Below are positions 23,750 through 33,677 of a stretch of 64,000 bases of DNA, piece by piece. The DNA comes from Takakia lepidozioides. Its lineage: Eukaryota; Streptophyta; Takakiopsida; Takakiales; Takakiaceae. The notes under the pieces were generated by a model that worked only from the letters and a program-made list of their open reading frames with translations, was not told the DNA's origin and made no database searches. A program made the translations under genes and the position numbers. The stretch is from NCBI GenBank assembly GCA_030704615.1, contig CM060732.1, positions 62,415,053 to 62,479,052 of the forward strand, in the 5' to 3' direction. Numbering within the stretch: position 1 is the first letter of the stretch; every line of letters begins with the position of its first letter.

Positions 23750-24800
23750 CTGCAACTGCCAGCAGCTAAGCTTCCTCTCTTCCAAGCCCTACAATTTGGA
23801 AAAAGGCAGACCTGAGACAATGTGCTGGGGTGCAGCACATGCAAGCGAACTACTTCCATCTTAACCCCATAGCAGACTACCCCAACGCAACCTCAATCAA
23901 CTTCTGCAAGGCTGCAAATGGACTGTTCAACTACTTGTGTGAACCCAATATGAGGTCAGGGGCTGCTAAGATCGCTGGTTGTGCTCTCAATGGGCATTAT
24001 ACAGAAGGCGCCCCCTGCAATATTTTGAAGGCTGGATGCAAATTAAAAATGTGCAGGGCATAGACCGTCGCAGTAGCTACATCCAACCTCTGCCAAAGGA
24101 ATAATGAAGATCCCTTGTGGCACAGTAAATGTCCATTAAAAACATCTCAGAAACCGGTAGCTCTAGCAGCGAGGAGGGGGTAAGAGTTTCAGAAGCTCTG
24201 ACCACTAGATGTCTGCTGCATGTTGTCAGAGCTTGATATGTAATGTCATCTTTGTGTACTAAGTGCACTAAGTGCCCTAAGTACAATTTACAAGAGAAAT
24301 CCAAAAGGAGATGTACTCATTGATTGAGGGGACAAGGGGTTTAAAGGTAAAAGAGGAGGCAAGATACCGATAGCTTGTGGGCTGGCCATACACACACTAT
24401 CAATGCTTTTCATGCGGATGCGCTTTGGTATGCTGCTGTCATCTGATTCGTCGCCTACACCATCAAACACACCTCCAACTGAAGACCTCCAAATGCATTC
24501 CTAGAATCATAGATTTTAACACTTCTGTAAAACTATTGCAACGTCAATCGCAAGTCTGATTGCAGACAAGCTGGGAAAGGGTCAAATCTGATAAGAAAGA
24601 TGTACCAGGGAAACGCCGCTTAATGCTGTGATTTGTCTGCAAACTTCGAGGTTCTTCCAATATGTGCATAACTGGCGGATCCCAGACACTTGCCTTTTGT
24701 CCAGTAGACGGAAGGGGATGTCCTCTGTCTCTACCCCTCGGGAGACAGGGCCCCCTTCAAAGCTAACGCAGAGAGGACCCTTTTCCTCTTTGAAGCTCTC
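23750..24800. other. Non-coding interval
   Basis: No coding segment with family motifs, repeat match or RNA gene was recognised on either strand. Confidence 0.3.
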
Positions 24801-25591
24801 CTAGTTTGGTTGAAGATCACTGGTGCATCTCCCACATCCATGAGCAGTATCCACAGTGTCCTCGTTTGTACTCCCTCTCTGTGCGTATTCCATACCTTCA
24901 GTTTTGTTTATCTGGTCATTCCACTCTTTGGGGACAGAAGTGTCAGGCCTGCCATCACTGCCCGCTGTCTGATTTTGAATTCTGTTTTCTTTTCTCCATA
25001 TTTTCTCTCTCCCCCTCTCCCTCATTCACGGAGTCATACTGAACACCCTCTCTCAACTCAGAATCTTCACATTCACAAAGCCTGACCTTTCCATTTTTAT
25101 GCAGTTTTAGACTGCCTGGAGAACTCATCTCTTCTGCATTATGCAGTGACTCTAACACCTGCTTGTTCCCCACCATTTCCAAGGCGTCCGCTACCTCTAG
25201 GGCTTGGTAATCTAGACAGCTCTCTCCATATATGGCAGCTAGAGTGACCCCTGCTGGATCGCCAACAACTCTGCAATCTGGTCTCCTCTCCTGCACATAT
25301 ATTTGGATCATCCTGTTCTCGCCCAAACTCTCCACAGCTTGGCTGCCTTCCTCAGAATTATCGTTGACTACATATGTTCTTTGCAAAGCTCAGTTTCTCT
25401 CCACCACCTTCAAGGTTGTCTGCATCTTTGTTCCTGGCTAAGTCTTCTTCTGTGACACGGTCAACCCGTCCAGAACCTGGATCGTTAGAACTGTCCACTC
25501 TGGGATGGTTTCTCTTATTCTCTTCTAAGCACCACCCTTTTTTTTCCCCGCCATCACTGTGCTCCTGCCCAATTTGAGCTCCTGTCTCCAT
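24801..25591 (-). mobile_element. Probable LINE ORF1 linker remnant
   Basis: Overlapping minus-strand frames encode highly charged, low-complexity protein (NSEEGSQAVESLGE, EEMSSPGSLKLHKNG, NEGEGERENMEKRKQNS) resembling the linker of plant LINE ORF1 proteins. No zinc knuckle or catalytic motif is visible, so the assignment is weak; a decayed host gene is equally possible. Confidence 0.25.
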
Positions 25592-27403
25592 CCCCCTGGC
25601 GTTAAGACCCCTTGGTGTATCTAGATGTTAACGACAGTGCTTGCTCCAATTACTGCATTCAAGTATTCCCTGCACATTTTCCGTCCCTGCTGACGATCTA
25701 CTTAACCAATCCCTGTCATATGTACTTTGGAGCTCAAATTCAGTTGAGTTTATGAAGACAAAACTAGAACAAACAATGGATGGATTCACTTTCATACCAC
25801 GAGAGCTCCTACAATTGGCAGCTGGATCACCACTAAAACGCCAAAGGCAGGCATCAATCAGTACTACCAGGACGTGGCGGAAGTAAACCATCTTCTTGCG
25901 AATGCACCACCCACCAACTCAAGGACGAAGCACAATTTCATCGTTGAGTCTGCCTACTGATCTAATCACATCTGTCATAATGCCCAGCTGCCTTATTATT
26001 TGATCTCGATTGCACTAACCGATCTAAATTGGACTCATCTACTCTAAACTTTGATCAGGCAACCCTGATATTTGCCCAGGCCTACTTAGGTGAAGGGGCC
26101 GTGCTCCATGCAGATCAAAAGTATTACACATTTCTGAGTTCCTCCTCGTCGTTGGACCAGTTGGTGTACTCAAGGACGCTCCTCTCGTCAATGGAGATGG
26201 TGCATGAAATGTTTTGTGGCGTAGAAACTAGAAACAGCCTAGAAACATGTGAGATTAGGGGTTGAGGCAGTTGATATGTATGAACTGTCCGAACTTTGTC
26301 TCAAGTTCAAACTTAAATCTAAGAGGTGCATTTCATATACAATTTGGTGCAGTTTCAGTCACAGCAACACCCACAAACACAAGATGTTGAGGGAACTTGT
26401 GGAGTCGCCATTTGCCACAGAATGTAGGACAGGACCTAGAGGTTCTTGTATCCAAACCCTTATCATCGGTTGTTGTCACAAAACACATCCATGTGGAGAC
26501 AACAAAGTAAGCACTAGAACATCCATTCCACACTGGAGATTTACAAAGGTTGGCCAAGTGTCACTGTCAACTTTGTCCTCCTCTCTTAAGTTCACTCACT
26601 TGTCCAGGATCCATGATTTTTGCTGCATACCTCAAAAACCTGTAGATTGAGCTTGAGTTTTTTCCAGTCCAACAACCATACTGGCAATGCATCTTGACAC
26701 ATCTTCTTGTGATGCATAAATGAAATTGGAGACTAAGTGTTGCATTGTGCATTTGATTCCCACCAATTGCAGACCACCCATTCACTCCTTATCAAGCCCT
26801 ACATTTCAACGAAAGCTTATTGCAAGGACGTAATCCACAGCTAAGTCTATGAGAAAACCAAGCTCACTTCCCCACCTCTGCCTTGCAGCCATTTCCTTCA
26901 GAGTAAATCCATAAGAGATAATTCTACCCTGGGAAAAGCCAAAATTGTGGTTGAGAGGACTGGGTCAAATTGCTAAGCCGCACCAGCAATTCAGTAACAC
27001 TTGAGCAGTGGCAGAGCATCCACGTGCACTTTTCATTCTCACACATTGCCGGAGGACGATTTTTGATGTTACTCTTTTTTGTTGGTTTGAACAGGCAGTG
27101 GAACCATAGAGAGAGTAACAGGCAGGCCTCCTCACTGAAAGCAAAAACCATGACACAATCAGCAAACATTTTAATGGCTCAAAGACAGAAAGAACGATGT
27201 CCGATCGGTTTTAAGACCCCTTCCCCAATGTATTAGTGTAGAAGGGAGTAGAGGAATGGAATTTGAAACTTGCTTGCTTCTTAATGAAAGCCCCATGCAG
27301 AGTTTGATTCGCAGAGAAAGGGGAACAGATGTGACGAAAAAATCTAGCAACAGAGAGGGAGACGGACCTCTATTTTGAAGGAGTGATGCACCTGCACAGT
27401 CCC
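25592..27403. other. Intergenic DNA downstream of the SPP gene
   Basis: This interval includes the presumed 3' UTR of the signal peptide peptidase gene (minus strand, from 27403 downward). Open frames are short and carry no recognisable motif. Confidence 0.3.
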
Positions 27404-29042
27404 TCAGTCAGACTTGTGGTCTTTGGGCTTCAAATCAGCTTCCTTCAATGGCCTTTCGTCCTCCGATGTGTCATCACCACCATCCTCTCCACCAGTGCTA
27501 ATGGACTCGTCAAATTCAATCAGCTGCATATATAGCCCACATCCTATATATCATTTCCTGTAATCCTCAGTACGGCAGAGAAGGTAAGATGGAAGGAAGC
27601 TAGCCATCATAGACGTTTAACATGTCATGATGGGCTATGGGGCCTTGCCACCAGCAACCTTACATCCACAAACCTGGCATAATTGGTTGTCAAATTTGAG
27701 GATGAAACTAACATACTTCTAATAATTGGCAACAGTCTCCCCCATCAGACAAACCGGGTATAATCAGTCCTTCTGTATGACAGATTGTACATCCACCCTG
27801 TCACAGTGCTACACTTGCAGATGAAGATGGACCCAATGCCCTTGCATGGGAAGGCAAGAGGTGCCACACTCACCTAGTCAACAAATTTCTTCTTCTATTC
27901 TACCATCTAGGCACATTACTCCAGGCCCTGTGGATCGTGCCTATGCTGTTATCAAAAGCACGTGGTAGAAGAGGTATACTCACAGGCTTGATCTCCCCAT
28001 TCACAGCGCAATGCACTGCCAGAAATCCAATAACGCCTGGCACAATGTAGAGTAGTGCTGGCTGGCATCCCACAACAAAATGAATTACGTTTGGTGAGCA
28101 CTCTTATTAAGCAGTTGTGACCTTATCTCAGGCTACCATACATGCAGGAATGTCATTAGATAACTTTAAGATCCTCAGAACCACCTAGACTGTTCTCTTG
28201 CTCCTGCACACCTCGATCTCTACAAAGTACCAAATGACCACATTGGAGCACTCTATCCATCTGTTAGACTTGCATGCAACAATAACCAGAAGGTTGCTTG
28301 GCAGTTGCATTGTGGGTGGGCATTGAAATCCTACTCACATGCAGTACAGTGAGCAAGCAAGAGAGAGGGCAATGTACTCATTCACCACTCCCAACAACTC
28401 TTTTGGGGGCATAGCCGCAAACTAACGGTCTGGAGCCAGTTGTGGGATAGAAACCCTTACAGATTGTAGTAACTCAGCTTTTCTCTCATCACTTATGAGA
28501 GACAGCTGGTCCTCACTTCAGCCCCTCGGGGGATATATGAGACTCAACCTAAACTTGCCACAGCACCCCAAATGAAAGAGGCAGAGGATGTACTCGTAAG
28601 ACTTTCTTTGCCATAGCCTTGTGGCCATAGACCCTGCACCAGTTTGAATGGAAACATATGGAATAGACACTACTATTGTGAGGGGCTCACTCCAGTGGTG
28701 TGACTCACCTTAATATAAACAATTAGTTCGGGCTTTCCAGATATCCTCTAGAAAGCCCTTTACACCGGCATCAAACTGCTGTGTGAGCACAGCCCAAAAG
28801 TTAGAACCCAACAGGGCCAGGGCTTTAGGCTCAGCCTCAATATTTTGAAAGTTTGTGGAGAGAGAATGTACTCATAAGATGTTGTTTGCCGTAGCCTTGT
28901 GGCCATTGACTCCGCGCCCAGTTTGAGCGGAACACAAAGGGACAGCAACTGTCAGGGGCTGACACCAGTATTATGACTTACCTTGGAACAGACAATTGAT
29001 CCGAGTTTTCCAGATACTTGTGGAGAGAGAAAGAGAGTGACC

Positions 29043-29091
<49 letters not shown>

Positions 29092-29923
29092 CTCATAAGA
29101 CGTTGTTTGCCGTAGCCTTGTGGCCATTGACCCCGCGCCCAGTTTAAGCGGGAACAAAAGGGACAGAACCTACCTCTGTCAGGGGCTGACGTTGGTAGTA
29201 AGACTTACCTTCACTTATAGAATTAATCCGGGTTTTCCAGATATCCTCTAGAAATCCCTTCACACAAGCATCAATCTGCTGTGTGTGGTTTGCCCAAAAA
29301 CTAGGCCTCAGGAGGGCCTGGGCTTTTGGCTCAGCCTCGAGACTTTCAAAGTTGGTAAACAGGGGTACATGCACAATTCCCTTGATAGATTTGAAGAGAG
29401 CGTCTCTTTGGTGAGAGAACCCCGCACAGTGTATCAGAAAATGAATACTGTCTTCAGATTGCCCACACAACGGGCAATTGCACTCTCCCTTTCCTCTCTG
29501 CTTCTGTTTGCTGTTCAAAGATAGGCTTCCTGCCCTGAGTTTAAATTTCAGTCTAGTGCCGAGAGTGGGTCGACCCTTGAGGTCATCCAAGATGTCCTCC
29601 CCCATGTCACTGACTGGAAACAAGTTCAGGGAAGTTTTCTGCCTAACTTCATTTTCATCAGACAATCTCATGGCAACAGACATGGCTTTGGACACTACAG
29701 CCTCTAAGTCAGATTTATCCAGCAGGGTCAAGACTTGCAGATCGAGGTCCAGGTCCTTGAGAATCTCTTCTACTCTCTTCTGCCAGGACTTAGCCTGTTT
29801 GACAGGGAGGTCCCGTTTCCAAGATATAGAGTCGATTAACTTAGGATATCTGGTGTTGGGCATATGTTGCAGCTGACCCCACCATCTGACCTTTAATTCA
29901 TCTCGTCGAGAGCTTAAGGACGG

Positions 29924-29958
<35 letters not shown>

Positions 29959-32900
29959 CCTGGGCAGCTTGGAACCAGTTCATAACCAGAATAGTGACCA
30001 AAAGACCTGCTGTGTAGCCAGCAAATGCACTGCTGAAGTAGGTCTTATCGCGACCTCTTGACATATCAAAACGCAACGCAAGAGCAACAAAAATGCCTGG
30101 ATCCACAACCCCCAATACATGAAACATCAGCAAGCAACATCCTTTAATATTTGCAATGCTGTCCGTAAAAATCCAAGATGACTTCAAGCCCGGCATTGGA
30201 ATGGTATGGGTGTTGTATTATGTGAAGGTCAATGTATGTCTAGTCAGATGTTTCATCAACTTATGTTGCACAAATGTGCACATGCTAATTTAAATCCTCA
30301 GCAGATTATAAGAGTTGGAATGCATGTAGGTTATATTCCTTCTCCATCCACATGTTCACGCATTCATCCTGTTCATAAAGTACTTTAGTATATTTATGCT
30401 GGCTCTGGCCAGTGTCCTCTCTTTCTCCCTAGTGTCATTTCATTTCTTCAACTCCATAACTTGTTGAACTTCCAAAATTTGAGAACGGCCAGACCAATGA
30501 AGTCCCATTCTCTGCAGTCCTTTTGTTCACTTCCAAAGCTCTGAAGCAAAGGAGAGGAAGGAGACCTGGAATGACAATGTCACCGAGGCCCAACATTGAG
30601 AAAGGACGCGCTAAATCTCCAGTTGGAAAGATAAGCTGTATGAAACAAGGAAAATACTTGGTTAGGCACATGATCATAAACGTTTCTGTAATTGTTGAGC
30701 CAGTGCAAACAATCAATGCAACATGAGGGTGAACAGGGACTGGTACAAACTATCTCCATCTTCGATTGAATAAAATAAACTTGCAAAAGTCTTGAATTTG
30801 TGAATGCTCATTTAAAATTTTGCTGACAGCCAAGATGCCAAATCCCTCTTGAATCCATGCGATCCATGCAAGCCATATCATATGCCATGCTGATTTTGCC
30901 ATAATTTTCCTCTGTTTTGAGCTTACGTCATCAAATCAACTGAAGGTAAAATAAATGCACTTTTGTTGTACCCAACATTCAAGATGTCCATTTGACATAG
31001 ATGCCTAGCAGCATAGACTCCACGATAACAGCAAAAGACAAAGACCTGATGATGCCATGTTCATCTGATCCACACACAAGAAGAGAAACAAAAAGTTATC
31101 AAGACATTTTCCGAACACATACTTCTAAGATTTTTCAAGAGAAGTATGAGACAAGACCTTGATGGGTGCGTCGAACGACTTGGCCACGCTAACCATAACA
31201 GGTGTGAAGAAGACCCAAAAAATATCATATACAAACAGCCCTGCCTGCAAGCCAAGGTCCAAGGGTCAGCAGGGAAAATGTTGGCCATTTCAAGCTTCTG
31301 CCTAGGACATACATATCTCCACCTTGGTTACAAGGGTTACATGACAAAGGCACAGGAAGGGGATTGAGGAAAACAAAGCCAGATCCTAATAGTAGGGCAT
31401 CCAGATGTCTGGATGATAATGTCAACCATAGCCTCAGAAGAGAGAAAATTAGACATCAATTGAAAAGAGGAAGGAGTAATACCAAGAGGATAGCCCCGAT
31501 TTTGAAGGAGCCCAACGACAGCATCTCAATCCCCTGCATCAATTGCCAATGCCAAAGCCTCCTGATGAGAATGAATATCTGACAAGTTTGTGGGTCACTT
31601 CACCTGTGAGGCCCCTCATCTGGTTTGGCCTGCATATGGTCAACTCCAACATAGGCCTATCCACCTTAGCTCTCAGGACACCTGAGTGTGGTCACAGTGC
31701 CTAACACCCAGCTGTCTGTATGGTGCTCTAAGGTTGATGTGGGGTGCCAACATGTTAGACATTATCAGACCTGGAATCAGTTCCTACAGAGTCTCACATC
31801 TATAGAATTCCACCCATGAATACATCCTTGTAGAGACCTAAACACTCTCACCTAATGTAGCTCTGAAAAACGAGTTTACCTCTGAGCTGTCTATTATATA
31901 CCTCTACCAGGCATGGAAGTATAGCTGTGACAAGCTGCATGCCGTTTTCTGTATGAAGTGCCTAGACAATGTCAATTGCAATCATTCCTTATGTGGGAGG
32001 GTATTTACAGAATGAACTCATGAAACGTTGTTTGCCGTAGCCTTGTGGCAATAGACCCCGTGCCCAGTTTGGGAGGAACACGAGGTATTTACAGACAGAT
32101 TGTACTCATAAGACGTTGTTTGCCGTAGCCTTGTGGCCATTGACCCCGCGCCCAGTTTAAGCGGGAACAAAAGGGACAGAACCTACCTCTGTCAGGGGCT
32201 GACGTTGGTAGTAAGACTTACCTTCACTTATAGAATTAATCCGGGTTTTCCAGATATCCTCTAGAAATCCCTTCACACAAGCATCAATCTGCTGTGTGTG
32301 GTTTGCCCAAAAACTAGGCCTCAGGAGGGCCTGGGCTTTTGGCTCAGCCTCGAGACTTTCAAAGTTGGTAAACAGGGGTACATGCACAATTCCCTTGATA
32401 GATTTGAAGAGAGCGTCTCTTTGGTGAGAGAACCCCGCACAGTGTATCAGAAAATGAATACTGTCTTCAGATTGCCCACACAATGGGCAATTGCACTCTC
32501 CCTTTACAGACAGAGACGGGGGGAGAGAGAGAGAGAGAGAGAGAGAATGTACTCACAAAATTTTGTTTGCCATAGCTTCGTGGCCATAGATCCCGAGCCC
32601 AGTTTGGACAGAAACAGAGGGAATAGACACTACCTTTGTGAGGGGCTCACTCCAGTAGTGGGACTAGAGAATGTACTCATAAGACGTTGTTTGCCGTAGT
32701 CTTGTAGCCGGGCCCAGTTTGGGTGGAATGAAAGGGAACAGATGTTACCTTTGTGAGGGTCTCACTCCAGTAGTGTGACTTCCCTTGTTACAGACAATTA
32801 GTTCAGGTTTTCCAGATATCCTCTAGAAAGACCTTGGCACAAGCATCAACTTGCTGTGTATGAGCTGCCTAAGCAATTAGACCCCAGCAGGACCCTGGCT

Positions 32901-33633
32901 TTAGGTTCAGCCTCAAGATTTTAAAAGTTGGTGAACAGAGGAGCAGGGATAATGTTCTTGATTGTCCTGAAGAGGGTCACCCCTAGTGAGAATATCAGAC
33001 AATGTATCAGAAAATGGATATTGTCTCCAGGCTGCCAGCACATCGGGCAGTTACATTCTCCTCTTCCTCTATGCATCTGTGTTTTGGTCAAAGGTAGACT
33101 TCCCGCCCCCTGTTTAAATTTCAGTATTGTGCCAAGGGTAGGTGGGCCCTTGAGATAATCCTTAAGGTCCTCGCCCATGTCACAGACTGGAAACAAGTTC
33201 AGGGAAGTTTTATGCCTAACTTCATTTTCATCGGATAGTCTTTGGGCATCAGACATGGCTTTGGACACAATCCCTCCAGGTCAGCTTCATCCAGTAGGGT
33301 CAATTCTTCTGGTTTATATTAAGATACTTGAAAATCTCTTCTACCGTCTTCTGCCAAAACTTAGCCTGGTTTAACAGGAATGTCCTGCTTCCAAGAAACA
33401 GTGTCAATTATCTTAGGGTATCTGGTATTAGGCATGCGATTCAACTGACCCCACCATCTGACCTTGAATTCATCGATGTCAACCATTGAAGTCACCACTG
33501 CACCCTTATTATTCCTTAAAGCCTCCGTACTTGCTGGGACTAGTGGGAAGAAAATGTACTCATAACACGTTTGCCGCAGCCTTGTGGCCATTGACCCCGC
33601 GCCCAGTTTGAGTGGAACACAAAGGGACTAGTG

Positions 33634-33677
<44 letters not shown>

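Noticed and set aside
29144-30196. A single 350-residue minus-strand ORF
   Set aside because: It is a read-through chimera: an SPP exon (FVALALRFDMSRGRDKTYF and following), then the intronic TC tract and a LINE-A zinc-binding region. The SPP exon ends at a donor at 29959, so this is not one protein.
28365-33672. Tandem array of similar units as a satellite or CRISPR-like array
   Set aside because: Unit lengths and spacers are irregular, units are 3' ends of one LINE and several have individual target-site duplications, so they are independent insertions.
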